A DNA stretch of 64,000 bases from Drosophila miranda (Eukaryota; Arthropoda; Insecta; Diptera; Drosophilidae), in contig NC_046677.1 of assembly GCF_003369915.1 (NCBI RefSeq), positions 21,284,913 to 21,348,912 on the forward strand. Reading direction: 5' to 3'. Made by a program: the position numbers and the translations under genes. The notes beneath the pieces were generated by a model. The model saw only the letters and a list, made by a program, of their open reading frames with translations. It ran no database searches and was not told the DNA's origin. Positions 35,915-49,395 of the stretch are shown here, piece by piece (within the stretch, counting starts at the first letter, position 1; each line of letters begins with the position of its first letter).

Positions 35915-38900
35915 ATGCCCAACAAGAAGAAAGCGGAGGCGGAGACCGCAGCAGGTGGGGATGGCACGGACGTCGTGATCTCGGGGCTCTCGGGCAAACT
36001 GCCGGAGAGCAGCAACATCGAGGAGTTCAAGTACAATCTGCTCAACGGCATCGACATGGTCACAGACGATCCCAGGAGGTGGGAGGCAGGTGAGTGACCA
36101 ACATCCTAGAGGAATTTTGCAGAATCAGATCCTGATCAAACCATCGATCATCGATCATCGATCATCAATAGGCATCTATGGACTGCCGGAGCGTATGGCC
36201 AAGATGAAGGACGAGGATCTGGAGAAGTTCGATGAGAATTTCTTCAGCGTGCACCAGAAGCAGGCCGAACTGATGGACCCCTGCATGCGCATGCTGCTGG
36301 AACTGACCCACGAGGCGATCATCGATGCGGGCATAAATCCAGCCCAGCTACGTGGCACCCGCACCGGCGTCTACATTGGTCTGTCCTTCGTGGAGACGGA
36401 GCACGAGATCCCCAACATGGAGCCGAGCACCATCAATGGCTACTGCCTCACGGGCTGTGCCCGCGCCATGTTCGCCAATCGCATCTCCTACACGTTCGAC
36501 TTCAAGGGACCCAGCTTCATCGTGGACACCGCCTGCTCCAGTTCCCTGGTGGCGCTATCGCACGCCTACGCGGACATGCGAGCGGGCCGCTGCGACTATG
36601 CCCTCGTGGCGGGGGTCAATCTCATTCTGAAGCCGATCTTTGCGTTGCAGTTCCTGCGCCTGGGCATCGTCAGCCAGGATGGCGCCTGCAAGACTTTCGA
36701 TGCCGCCGCCAATGGCTATGCCCGGGCCGACACCTGTGCTGTGGTCCTGCTCCAGCGTCGGGCCCAGGCCAAGCGCGTCTACGCCTCCATTCTGAATGTG
36801 CGCACGAACACGGATGGGTTCAAGGAGCAGGGTGTCACTTTCCCCGACGGCCGCATGCAGCAGGCGCTGCTGGAGGAAACATACAGCGAGATCGGGCTCA
36901 ATCCCGATGACGTGGTCTACGTGGAGGCCCATGGCAGTGGCACCCCCGTAGGCGATGACCAGGAGGCCAATATGCTGAGCAATTTCTTCTGCCATCCCGC
37001 TCGACCCACTCCCCTGCTCATTGGCTCGGTGAAGTCGAATATGGGCCATGCGGAGCCTGCCTCGGGGGTGAGCGCTCTGGCCAAGATGATCATTGCCATG
37101 GAGGAGGGCATCCTGCCCAGCAATCTCCACTACCGTACACCCAATCCAGCCGTGCCAGCTTTGGTCGAGGGTCGCCTCAAAGTAGTGGACCGCAATATGT
37201 CCTGGCAGGGCGGCATTGTCGGCCTCAACTCCTTCGGCTTTGGCGGTGCCAATGCCCATGTCATCCTCCGGTCACATGGCAAGTCAAAGGCCCCCAGGTC
37301 AAGCCCCAAGTCCACCGCGGAGGAGCAGTGCCTCAAGCTGGTGGTCTGCTCGGGTCGGACGGAGCCAGCGGTGCAGCAGCTGCTGCAGGTGGCCACCGAG
37401 AAGCGACTCGACGACGAGTTCCTTGCCCTCATCAATGACATCCACTCCCATCCCATTCCGCTACATCCCTACCGTGGCTATGCCGTCCTGGGCCCCAGCG
37501 GTGCTCTCAAGGAGGAGATACTCCCCCATGAAGAAGAGTCCCGACCCATTTGGTTCGTCTACGCCGGCATGGGCAGCCAATGGGCCAGCATGGCCAAGGA
37601 TCTCATGCAAATGGACGTGTTCCGAAAATCTATAGAGCATTGCGCCGAGGTGAGTGAAAGAAGCGATCCCCGATGATCATGAGAATTCATGAGAATTTTT
37701 TCTATGAACAAACGATCTGATGCTGAAAAGCAATCGATCACTGCACTGAAAATACTCTTAAATTACGATAAGTATTACCCATATATGGTCCTTCTGTTCT
37801 TAAACTGATCTTGGAAAAGTAATTCAGATCCGGTCGGCATTTCGACCTTGAACTTCTTCGTTTTCTTTAATCTTTCAAGTTCAATAGCATTACAAAGTGC
37901 GAACCACTTGGTAACAGTTCGTTGAATGTACCAGCGCGAATACCAGTATCTTTTAAGAAAGATTCTACAACACAAGAAAAAAGTTGTTCTATGGCGCAAA
38001 AGTCCCAAGAAAGAAAAACTCAGCAAATTTTAAGCCAGTACCGAAATCCCAAAACTACAGCCGCAATGGTGTATCTTCGATCTTCTTAGATCTTTCACAG
38101 TGGAGTGTATCCAATTCCCATTCGCTGTATTCAAGAAATCTTATGATAACATTAAATCCTTACCTGTCTTAAAATTCAGGTGCTTGTTCGGGTGGACTTC
38201 GATCTGATAGACGTCCTGACACGCTCCACAGAGCGCACCTTTGACAACATGCTGTACTCCTTCGTGTCCGTATCCGCTGTTCAGGTGGCACTGACTGATC
38301 TCCTCAAGACCCTGGGGATACAGCCGGACGGCATCATTGGGCACTCGGCGGGAGAGCTGGGAGCCGCCTACATGGATGGCTGCCTGACGGCCGAGCAGAC
38401 GGTGCTGGCGGCCTACTGGCGTGGTCGGAGCGTGCTGGACACGCCTGGCCTGCCGCGTGGCAAGATGGCAGCCGTGGGCCTGAGCTGGGAGGAGATTGGC
38501 GGACACCTGCCGGCGGACTGCTATGCGGTGTGCCACAACAGCGAAGACAACTGCACGGTGTCTGGTCCCGTGGCATCCATGGACGCGGCCATCCTACAGC
38601 TGCAGGCGGAGGGAGTCTTTGTACGGGAGGTGGGTTCCGGCGGCTATGCATTCCACAGTCCATACATTGAGGGTGCTGCCCCGATGCTCCGCCGTAACTT
38701 GGAGCGACTCATCACGGAGCCGAAGCCACGCAGCCAACGATGGCTGAGCACAAGCGTCAAGGAGCAGGACTGGCAGACACCCGAAAGCCGTGAGGCCTCT
38801 GCCGGGTATTTCATCAACAACCTGATCTCGCCCGTGCTCTTCCTGCAGGCCATCCGCCACATACCCCAGAATGCGCTCATCGTGGAGATCGCTCCCCATG

Positions 38901-41900
38901 GCCTCTTCCGGGCCATCCTGCGCTCCTTGGGTCCGCAGATCGGCTACGTGAGTCTCATGCAGCGCGGCCATGCCAACAACTACGAGTTCCTCCTGAGCCA
39001 AGTGGGGCGTTTGTTTGCCTCCGGCGGACAGCCGCAGCTGCTGAAGATCTCACCCGAGATCAGCTACCCCGTGTCACGGGGTACGCCTATGCTGGGCTCC
39101 TTGGTGGGCTGGGACCACACCCAGAAGTGGAACTACCCGAAGTTCAAGGGCGGCCGGCAGTCGGGACAGCTGTGCGTGGAACTGGACCTGTCCAAGGAGG
39201 AGAACGCCTTTCTTGTGGGCCATACCATCGACGGAAGGATCCTGTTCCCGGCCACGGGCTACATGTCGCTCGCCTGGATGATGCTGGCCCAGCAGCAGGG
39301 GCTGGACTATCTGCGCACTCCGGTGCTTTTCGAGAATATTATCTTCCATCGGGCTACCATCCTGAATGCGGGCACCACCGTGAAGCTTGCCCTGAACTAT
39401 TTTCCGGGCAGCAGCAGCTTCGAGATCTGTGAGGGCAGCAGCCTGGTGGCCTCCGGCAAGCTCCGGCTGGTCACGAACGTACAGCAGGAGCGGCTCACAC
39501 TGCCCGCGCTACCCGGAACTGCGGGTTCCCAGAAGCTCTCCACGAATGACATCTACAAGGAGCTGCGTCTCAGGGGATACGACTACAGTGGCGTCTTTAA
39601 GGGCATCCTGGAGGCGGACATTGCGGCGGTGACGGGTCGTCTGCAGTGGGCGGAGAACTGGATCAGCTTCATGGACACCATGCTGCAGTTCCGCATCCTC
39701 AGCAACGACATCCGCGAGCTGTATGTGCCCACGGGCATCGAGAGAGTGCTCATTGACCCGCTCCATCACATGGAGCTGGTGAAGCGGCACCAGCAAAAGC
39801 TGCCCGTCTACTGGCACCGCAACATCTCTGTGGTCAAGTGCGGCGGTGTTGAGATCCACAAAATGAAGACCGCTCAGACCCAGCGGCGTTCCGGGGGTCA
39901 ATCGGCGCCCACCCTGGAGCGCTACCGTTTCGTGCCCAATGTCCAGCATTTAAGCCAGCGCGAGGAGCAGCAGCGCTCTAGAAGCACGGCCCTGGCAGTG
40001 GCCATTCAGCTGATTGTCGAGAACAGTGCGTGTCCCATCAAACTGAAGGGCGTGGAACTGTCTCCGGACCCACTGCATGCCCTGGAGCTGTTGGAGCTGA
40101 TTGAACGGGAGCCCATCCTCGTGGCAGATCTGTCTGTCATCAGTACATCCTCCACGGAATCCGAGCTCCAGGCACAGCTGAAGGAGGTGGGTGTGAAGGT
40201 AATAGTCAAGGATCTGTCAGCGGGTGCCGTGGAGCAGCAATGTCACTTTGTCCATGCTTTCGATCTGCTGACAAAGCACTCATTGAAGGAGATGCAAAAC
40301 TGCGTGGAATCGCTCAAGGCAGAGGGTGGCTTCTTGCTCCTGGAGGAGACCGCCAGTGGGTACAATCTGACAGGAAAAGATAAGCTTACCAAGCTCCAAC
40401 TGTTGCCAGTTTTGGAACACTTCTTTGGCACTGATCGTGTGCTGATCCTCGCCAGAAAGAGCCCATCCCACGAGTCCAGGCGATCGCTCGTGGTTCCCGT
40501 TACCAACACACACTTCAAGTGGATATCGGATCTCAAGAATGCCCTGGCCAAAGCCCAGGCCGAACAGAAGTGCCTCTATCTGGTGGCCCAAGGGGAACCT
40601 AGCTCTGGGGCACTAGGTCTGATGAACTGCCTCAAACGAGAGCAGGGCGGCAACTGGGCCCGCCTCTACCTTATGCTGGATGAGGGTCTGCCCCGGTTCT
40701 CGCTTGACACACCCTTCTACGCCGAGCAGCTGGCCAAGGATCTGGCTATCAATGTCTACAGGAAAGGCAGCTGGGGCAGCTTCCGTCACCTGAAGATCGA
40801 CTCCCAGCAGCCCCTGCTGCCCGTGGAGCAGGCGTACGTGAACACACTGGTCAAGGGTGATCTCTCCTCGCTGCGTTGGATCGAGAGTCCGCGCACCAGC
40901 CAGCTGCCCGTCCAGACAGGATTCGAGCCATGCACCGTCTACTACGCGCCCCTCAACTTCCGGGACGTGATGCTGGCCTCCGGCAAACTGGGCGTGGATG
41001 CACTGCCCGGGGATCTGGCCTTCCAGGACTGTGTGCTGGGCCTGGAGTTTGCCGGACGCGACTCCCAAGGACGCCGCATCATGGCTATGGTCACGGCCAA
41101 GTCGCTGGCCACCAACTGCCTCGCGAATAGGAACCTCCTGTGGGAAATACCCCACAACTGGTCCATGGAACAGGCTGCCACCGTGCCAGTTGTGTATGCC
41201 ACCGTCTATTATGCTCTGGTGGTGCGCGGACAGATGAAGAAGGGCGAGCGCATTCTCATCCATGCAGGATCCGGAGGTGTAGGCCAGGCAGCCATCTCGG
41301 TGGCCCTGGCTCATGGTCTGACTGTCTTCACGACCGTCGGCAGCAAGGAGAAGCGCGAGTTCCTGCTGAAGCGATTCCCCAAGTTGCAGGAGCGGCACAT
41401 TGGCAACTCCCGTGACACCTCCTTCGAGCAGCTGGTAATGACAGTGACCCATGGCGAGGGCGTGGAGCTGGTACTCAACTCCCTCTCCGAGGAGAAGCTA
41501 CAGGCCTCCATTCGCTGTCTGGCACTCAATGGACGCTTCCTGGAGATTGGCAAATTTGATCTAAGCAACAATACCCCGATGGGCATGTCGGTGTTCCTCA
41601 AGAACACCTCCTTCCACGGCATCCTGCTGGACAGCGTGATGGAGGGCGAGGATGAGATGCAGAGACTGGTGGCCAGGCTGGTAACCGAGGGTATCAAGAG
41701 CGGGGCTGTCCTCCCGCTGAACACCACTATGTTTGCGGACAAGGAGATCGAGAAGGCGTTCCGCTTCATGGCCTCCGGCAAGCACATCGGCAAGGTAGTC
41801 ATCCAGGTGCGTCACGAGGAGGAGCAGAAATCCGCCCTGCCCAAACTGCGTCAGATCAATGCCATTCCCCGCTCCTACATGCACCCGGAGAAGAGCTACA

Positions 41901-44900
41901 TCCTGGTGGGAGGTCTCGGAGGATTCGGCCTAGAACTGGCCCACTGGCTGGTCTCACGCGGTGCTCGTTTCCTCGTCTTGAGCTCCCGTTCGGGGGTGAA
42001 GACTGGCTATCAGGCATTGATGATCCGTCGCTGGCATGACCGCGGCGTCCAGGTGATGATCGATACCAACGATGTGACGTCTGCCGTGGGATGCCAGAGG
42101 CTGCTGGAGAGCAGCGACAAGTTGGCTCTGGTTGGGGGCATCTTCAACCTGGCTGCGGTACTTAGGGACGGACTCTTCGAGGACCAAACCTCGAAAAACT
42201 TTGAGCAGGTGACGGCGCCCAAGCTGCTGGCCACCCAGCACCTGGACAGACTCTCCCGGGGTATGTGTCCGGCCCTGGAGTACTTTATTTGCTTCTCCAG
42301 TTTGGCCTGCGGACGGGGAAATCTTGGACAGACCAACTACGGCCTCGCCAACTCCTCCATGGAGCGGATTTGCGAACAGCGCCAGAGCGATGGTTACCCT
42401 GGCACGGCCATTCAGTGGGGCGCCATCGGGGACACGGGCTTGATCATGGAGCACATGGGCAACAACGACACCGTCGTCGGAGGCACCCTGCCGCAGCGCA
42501 TGAACAGCTGCCTGGAGACGATGGATTTGTTCCTGCAGCAGCCACATCCCGTGCTGGCTTCCATGGTGCTGGCCGAGAAGCGTAAGATGGAGCAGACAAA
42601 TCGCCTCAGTCTGATCGCCACGATAGCCAACATCATGGGCTTGAGGGATGTGAAGAGCGTGCAGGACAAGACGACACTGTTCGACCTGGGCATGGACTCG
42701 CTGATGAGCACAGAGATCAAGCAGACCCTGGAGCGACATTTCGATCTGGTTTTGACGGCACAGGAGATCCGCCAGCTGACATTTAGCGCCCTCAAGCAGA
42801 TCGATGCCCAAGAGCCCATCACAGCAGCCGGCTCCAACTCCAGTTCGGGCTCCAGCTCGACTGCCACAACTTCTGCAGAGCAGGCGGGACAGATAAAGGG
42901 ACAGGGACAGAGCGATGAGACTCGCAAGGTATTCGCCAAGGAAGTATTACCCCAGGAGGTGCTCGTGCGTCTGCACTCGAAGGCGCCGGTGGCCAGCGAG
43001 GAGCCGGCCGTGTTCTTCCTCGCCCCCATCGAGGGCTTCACAATTGCTGTTGAGGCGCTGGCCTCCTCCCTCACCTGCCCCGCCTACGGCCTGCAGTGCA
43101 CCGAACAGGTGCCCCTCGACTCCATCGAGGCCTGCGCGGCCTACTATCTGGGCCAGATCCAGCGACTACAGCCGCGTGGCCCTTACAACATAGTGGGGTA
43201 TTCTTACGGCTGCCTCCTCGCGCATGCCATTGGCGTGGCCTTGGAGCAGCGGCGCTTCGGCGTCAAGGTCATCATGCTGGACGGTGCCCCCACCATAGCC
43301 AGCGGCTATGTGCAGGAGGCCAAGAAGCAGACCGATGACCTCAACCGACAGCAGTCCATGACGCTGGCCTACTTTGGGGCACTCCTTGCCGATGTGGACT
43401 ACAATAAGGTGGGTTTTCGCTTGTATTTTTCCCTATCTTTATGATTTTATGATCTTTGTTCTGTGTGTAGCTTCTGCAGTTACTAGATGGCGTCAAGACG
43501 TGGCCATCGAAGCTGGACAAGTTGGCCGATACACTGTCCGGACACACGCAACAAACCAAAGAAGTGGTAAGTCCCCTATCAAAAGGTGTCTAAGGGTGTG
43601 TAGAATAGAACAGAATAGATTACGTATCAACAACATACTAATACCAATGTATTATTTATTCTTTGTGTAAAAAAGGTCAAAGAAAAAATAAGAAGATCAG
43701 GAAAACGATAATATGTATATCAATTTGATCTAAAAGAACTGAGGATGAATTAAAATTGCCAATATTGTAACTAGTTAAGTGAAAAGTATGTCAGTATTAG
43801 TAACTTAAGAGGAATATACATAGTTAGTGGTACATACATATGCATATATAGTATATAGTGTATATAATCCGAGAATAAGACCCTAATCGGTTCATGAAAG
43901 GAATAGATTTATTCGAGTAACATTTCACTGCTCACTGCTAAGCGGCTCAATAATATAGAATTATGCTATATTTCAATACTCTTCTTAACATTATTACTAG
44001 CATCCTTCGATGCGAATCAAATCGAAAATCAATCTTTATCATTAAGATTAGCCCTCAATAATGGAACAATGATCTTTCCCACTTGTTGTGAAGACAATAC
44101 ATTTTGATTGCATTGATTTAGCTTTGATTATATTTGATTTTGAATTGCTCATAGTCTCTTCGAACTCTTTCGTTATTCATTCATTATTTGTACATAGACA
44201 TCTTCAAAAGTTCCTAGTATCAGACAGAGTTTTTGAGTACAGAATCTCAAGTATTTGCGTAAATATTTGTTTTTATAGGCAGCGGCTCCTCAAGTGTTTG
44301 TTTGTGTTTGGATTAAACACTTTTGGGCTTACAAGTATTTGAAATAATGTGTAAAAAAAATGTGTAATATGTAAGTGCCAGAGCCTCCTTTAATTGTAGA
44401 TAAGAATGATTTTTGTAGATTGTAAATACGATAAATATTTGTAGTGAAAACAGCATACAGCATACTCCGATCTCATAGCGTAAGATTTAGAATTCGAAAT
44501 ATCTTTAATCCCAAGATAACTTTCGTCATTTCTGTACTCTATGTCGATAATTAGCCATTTCGATCCCATATTTATTCTATCGAACAGATCAAGAAAGCTG
44601 CCTGCATGTTCAAACAGAAGCTTTTGCTCTCGGAGAGCTACAAGGGAGCCAAGCAACTGCACAGCGACGTGGTCCTGATCAAATCCGCCGAGCACAATGC
44701 CATAATGGCCCAGGACTATGGGCTCAAGGAGGTAAGAATCGATAAAGCTGTACATTTTCTAGAAGAAATCCCTAAATTTCAGCGATTTACAGATTTGCAG
44801 CGCCCAGATCGATATGCATGTGGTGGAGGGCACACACAGGACGTTCCTCAAGGAGGCGCAGACGTTACAGATCCTCGAACGTGTGCTGAGGAAGCGGCTC

Positions 44901-44903
44901 TAG
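35915..44903 (+). CDS. FASN2: Fatty acid synthase 2, complete multidomain enzyme
   Basis: Six coding exons, 35915-36089, 36172-37649, 38180-43408, 43471-43566, 44588-44731 and 44793-44903, keep one frame of 2410 residues. Animal type I synthase builds long-chain fatty acids from malonyl-CoA and NADPH in the cytosol. Active-site motifs by approximate residue: ketosynthase DTACSSS (177) and EAHGSGT; acyltransferase GHSAGELG (605); dehydratase [10 protein letters not shown] (898); enoyl reductase [11 protein letters not shown] (1579); ketoreductase [10 protein letters not shown] (1791) with NYGLAN; acyl carrier GMDSLMS (2055); thioesterase GYSYG (2224) with the C-terminal His in HRTFL. Nothing is missing. 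In flies FASN2 works in oenocytes and is tied to methyl-branched hydrocarbon precursors. It has one intron (37650-38179) that FASN1 lacks. The first base of the last exon was chosen to align with FASN1 ([13 protein letters not shown]). Confidence 0.93.
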
Positions 44904-45672
44904 TTGGTAGCATCATGATTTACTCTGTAGCTGTTAATGTATCGTTATATACCAATAATACACGTAGCAATCTCCCGGATTGTATAAGTACTCCTACTAA
45001 TGCGATTTTGTTTGGTTTGGTTTTTTCGGACACGCGACTGGGATCGTGGCGCTCGCATGATTTACGATGAATCACGATAGTCCGGCGGCAGCAGCAGCAG
45101 CGGCGGCGGCCTTTATATGACCCGTTAAACAAAATTCAATGTACCTTTCCATAATTGATAATAATTCCAATTCCTATTTACTACTCGAACATTTTAGGTT
45201 CTGTTCTATCTACAAAAAAATCTGCCCAGACGATTAACAGTCGCGCTATGTCTGCCCCTGTACATACTTATACATATTTGTATGGTAGGTATAAGAGAGA
45301 GTTTGTGTGTGTGTGTACTTACTTCTGCATGTATGCGAGAGTATATTTTGTATTTAGTAGCAACAAAAAAGTGGTCCGATTGCTGTCCTATGGCGGGAGA
45401 AATCAAAATTTGTACATCTTTATCACGCAGGCAACAGCTGACCGACCGGAGGAGACACTTATCGCTGTTAATTTCGAAATTAAATGCTGCACAAACTTAA
45501 CTAAAAGCACGCAAATCATTTTACAGAGCAACAACAGAGCACAGCAGTGGCCCTACACACTCCGAAAGGTTAACCCCAGAGAGAGCACAAAAGCAGAGCT
45601 TATCTTCGCGCTGCTTCTGCTGCTCTCTTCTCTGGATGGCGATGCGAGCAGAAAAGCTCTCGCCTCGCCTCA
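44904..45672. other. Spacer between FASN2 and FASN1
   Basis: About 770 bp. It contains the FASN2 3' end, a CAG/CGG-rich run near 45083-45112, and the proximal upstream region of FASN1. An open frame crosses it and the FASN1 TATA box, but it has no start context or homology. Confidence 0.5.
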
Positions 45673-45736
45673 TATAAAAGGCGTCGCGCACCTGATGCCT
45701 GGACTATTCCCGTTTATTTTTTCGCTGCCAGTCGTG
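45673..45736 (+). promoter_or_regulatory. Core promoter of FASN1 (TATA, with DPE-like box)
   Basis: TATAAAAG at 45673-45680. With a start at A45703 (30 bp downstream, weak initiator GGACTATT) the sequence at +28 is AGTCGT (45730-45735), an exact fit to the downstream promoter element RGWYVT. The untranslated first exon then runs to a GTATGT donor at 46085. Confidence 0.65.
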
Positions 45737-47214
45737 AACGAAACCGACAGAACACAGTTAGTTGTGTCGTGCTTTATTAACCGCTACGCTTCAAACACAG
45801 TGTGTCTTTCGCCTCCATTACACGGCCCCAGCCACAGTGCAAAACGAAGAGTGTAGCAAAATTATTTGCAAAAAACGCTAACGGTAACCGCCAACAAAAC
45901 GGAAAGAGAACAATAGCAAAAGAAAAAGTGCTGTGTTTTGTATTGGTTAATTGCAAAAGTAGCGTAGCTAACGGTTTCGAAAGTCAGTCAGGACCAACTG
46001 CACCAAGAAGCCCAAAAGCCTACCCACTGCTCCAGAGCCTTTAGCCAGAAAAACAGCTGTCAAGAGGAATCGCCTGATTTTTAGGTATGTACAAAAAATA
46101 AAATGGCAGCCGCAGGAATAAAATTGGACTCCCGTCAAATGTGCTTGTGTGTGTGTGTGTGTGCGTGGGAACGAGTGCAAATAAAAATTCGTACGATTAA
46201 TAGGAAATGAAACGTTCAAAAACTCGAATTTAGTGATGAAATAACGAGGAAAAAGCGTTTGAGTTACTTAAACCAAAAATTAGATATAGGTTCACCCTAA
46301 ACTATGGATTCGTGAGAACTTCTCTTTTTTGTTCTACTCCAAATGATAGAAACTAGAATCAGCTAGAGATGCAAGAGAAACTCCATTATCTACGCTCTAG
46401 ACTTTGCCGCAGAAACTGTTTTTGTAAAACTTTCGAACTGATATTTTCCAATGTATTTGCTAGCCTAGCCCCCGGCTAAAAATACAAATTACTAAATTGG
46501 AGAACATTTCCCGTTTGCTCGATTCGCACTTGGCATGCAACGTTTTGACCTTTAGGACCTTTAGGCTTTGGGCCAAACAGTGCCCAAAGTGTTATTCTAA
46601 ACGCCCCCTCACTGAATGTACCCCCCAGACCACAACATTCCACAACGCTGCTACAAAAAATTACAGTTGCTAATTGACAGAGAGACATATACATGGCAAA
46701 GAAAGGCGTCCTATGATAGTTTATTGGCTTCTCGATAGGGTTTCGTCTTCTAATTGCAGACGGGAGAAGCAACCAAACTTGGATTTGTAAGATTTCCCAT
46801 GAAAACTATTAGACAATCAAGCTGAATAAGACATAAAACAGAAAGAATTGCCAGTTTTTGGCGAACTAAGCTTCATATACCCTTTGTTGTTCTTCAATTC
46901 CTATTGAAAGAGAAATAATTTCGATTTGAATAATCAATTAGAATTCCGGAAACTATAACTTGTAAAGCCACATAAATAAATTCCAATTCTATATCAAAAC
47001 TATATAATAAAAGATAACAATATGCAGAACATCATACAAGGGTATCAAAACAAAAGCAAATTGGATGATTGGAAAATTTCAAGTGTCTAATCTTTATCAG
47101 CTGTATTCATAAGCTTCCTGTTCTACACGCGTTTGGCGTCGGTCCAACAGTTCCGATCAGGTGCAGACTCGTTTGAGTAGGCAGCGCCACACCGCCTTAT
47201 CAGCTCGGTTCGGA

Positions 47215-47224
47215 ATCACCCCAT
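47215..47224 (+). promoter_or_regulatory. Candidate SREBP site
   Basis: ATCACCCCAT differs at only the last base from the classical sterol regulatory element ATCACCCCAC. FASN1 is an established SREBP target in flies. The site lies 1.1 kb inside the leader intron. Confidence 0.45.
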
Positions 47225-47391
47225 GGCCCACCTCCCAGCTATCAGTTATCGCCGAAGTGCATAAACTTGAGACATAATCATCGTCTCCACCCCAAAAGTT
47301 TTAGTGGGTGAGATGAGAATGAGGGCTAATTATATGTAGATGGATAGATGGGTGCTGGGTGCTGGATATAGGGTGTATAGAGGTTCCAGTA

Positions 47392-47397
47392 CACGTG
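47392..47397 (+). promoter_or_regulatory. Candidate CACGTG E-box
   Basis: A perfect CACGTG, 168 bp after the SRE-like site and directly followed by CACTTG. Sugar-sensing Mondo-Mlx and other bHLH-Zip factors bind CACGTG. The hexamer alone is weak evidence. Confidence 0.3.
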
Positions 47398-49395
47398 CAC
47401 TTGAGTCTCTGCCTTGCCCCACCCTGGCCAAAATCGATAACTGTGAAAATAGAACCGAGTGCATAAATAAACAATATAGAGTGCCCAAGACCCCTACCCC
47501 GATTCTAGGGAAGGGACACTGAGGAGGGGTGGTTTGTTTACATGTTTGCTTATCTAATGACGCAATTTTTAGCAGTATGGCCTGATGATGGGTGAAACCC
47601 ACACACACACATATGTACATACACGAACACAGAGATAGTGGAGTCTGATGAATAGCGGAGAAATCAATACCGAAGAGAACGCTGGCAATAAAAGTAAAAG
47701 GATCTATAGAGGATGTTGGGTTGTAGCAGGCACAGCTAAAACAAAGCAAACAAATCGGGGAACAGACCAGCAACAAAAACTATGAAAGTAATACTTGAAT
47801 GAACTTGAGAAATCACGCCACCTTATCTCACTAAACAAATGGTACACGCGTCCAGCTCATGTGTGTGTGTATATGTGTGCCGGTTGGCATGCAAAATTTC
47901 GCTCTGACATACAATTACTATGGCAACAAGAAATTAACTTCGACTACCGTAGCCTTTGATACCCTTTTCCATGGCAGTCATTCGATTTTGATGATATGTA
48001 ATAGTATTTGTTATCTACACTTTAATACCTTCGCTTGGTATAAATATATTACGACTGCGCGCTATCCCATATGTTGTACTGTTCCCTACTAAGAAGATTC
48101 CATCTTCTAAGTGTTGCAGACCTCTAGTAAAAATCGTAATACCTGATGCAGGGGTATAAACATAAACATAGCATCGAAATGCTTTGGATGAGCAGAAAAA
48201 ACGATAAGCTCTCTCTCTCGCTCGCTCACTATCACAGTACCTACCTACAAAAAGGTGAGTGTGCCGATTTGCCATCGTTTGCCGGCAGCAACATAGCATT
48301 TTCGGGCGTCCGCTGTTTCTTGTTCTTCCGCTTCTTCTAGCGACGCTCTGGGGGAGACCGACCGACCGCCAACAGAACTGCCTTCGTCACTTACTTCTTT
48401 CCCTTTTGTTGAATCATTCTTCTGCACATCGTACGAGTTTCTCGGCGAATGAGAAAGCAGCTTGTGTTTGTATTGTGCCTAGGGGGATTGATTGCGTGAG
48501 AAATATGAAGAGCGTAGAGAGAGGCAGAGGGAGCTGTGCCTATGTTAACGCAAAGCATGTTGCACTGTTACTGTTACTGCCACAAGTTGCCCCTGGCAGC
48601 TGCTGTTAGGCTGCGACATCGCATCATCACGCCACAACACTAGAAAGCCGCCCATAACAAACATGCAGCCCGGCCAGCCACATGCGCGTCAAAAGCTCCT
48701 CCAGAAATCACCTGATTTGTAATGTCTATACTAACTTTCCACTGCTTGCCTGCCTGCTTGCTGCCCAGAGTCTGCTGCTGCCTGCTGCCCGTCTGTCTGG
48801 CGACAGACACCGGTACCGGTACAACGGCTTGCGTCGGCGGCTGCTTCTGCGTTAGCTTCGGGGAGAGCGAGAGCGAGCTCTCAGCTGTCCAAAGCTTTCC
48901 ATCGAAACGCCAAAGAGCTTTAACAGCGGCTGCAAAAACTTAACAGCTCTGCCCTGTTATGTAGGCACCACAGTTCTGCCGCCAGCTTTTGTGGAAAATT
49001 GAATAAATGTTAAGAGAAATAAAAATAAAAAAAACAGCATGACTCAGCAGGCTCTTTGTTAGACATTTAAAAACAGACTAAAAATAAATATTTCGAATTC
49101 TTCGAAGTCAAAAAATACCATTTAAACCCCTACTCTACCAATCAAAGGGTTGATATTGTATTAAATTGTTGCACCTTGTGGTATGCTATGCATTTTTCGT
49201 GAAATCAAATTTTGAAGGGAATGTAATGATTGAAGTATTGAGTTGAGCCTTCGAAAATTCACTCTTAGAGCGTCCCATATTCCATAAGCAAAGCCGGCGG
49301 CAAAGAGACTTTCTATACACGCCAAATAGATTTACATACTTGAACAAGTAGCTCTTGATTTCCTCAGTTTTGTAGACATTTTTTCTGAGATTAAA

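Larger units (their letters stand above)
46085..49395 (+). other. Leader intron of FASN1 with candidate lipid-response sites
   Basis: The stretch begins at a GTATGT donor and runs for 3.3 kb to just before the first possible start codon. It holds simple repeats (GT run near 46146-46166, CT run near 48210), an SRE-like decamer and a CACGTG E-box (listed separately). No nested gene is recognised. The acceptor is not fixed: CTCAG at 49367, GTAG at 49375 and TACAG at 49455 are all usable, and the last would remove the upstream start codon. Confidence 0.55.

Noticed and set aside
35915-44903. FASN2 as a decaying duplicate
   Set aside because: All catalytic motifs and the full frame are kept, and it has its own promoter.
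45155-45856. A 233-codon open frame upstream of FASN1
   Set aside because: It runs through the FASN1 TATA box and first untranslated exon, has low-complexity content and no start context.
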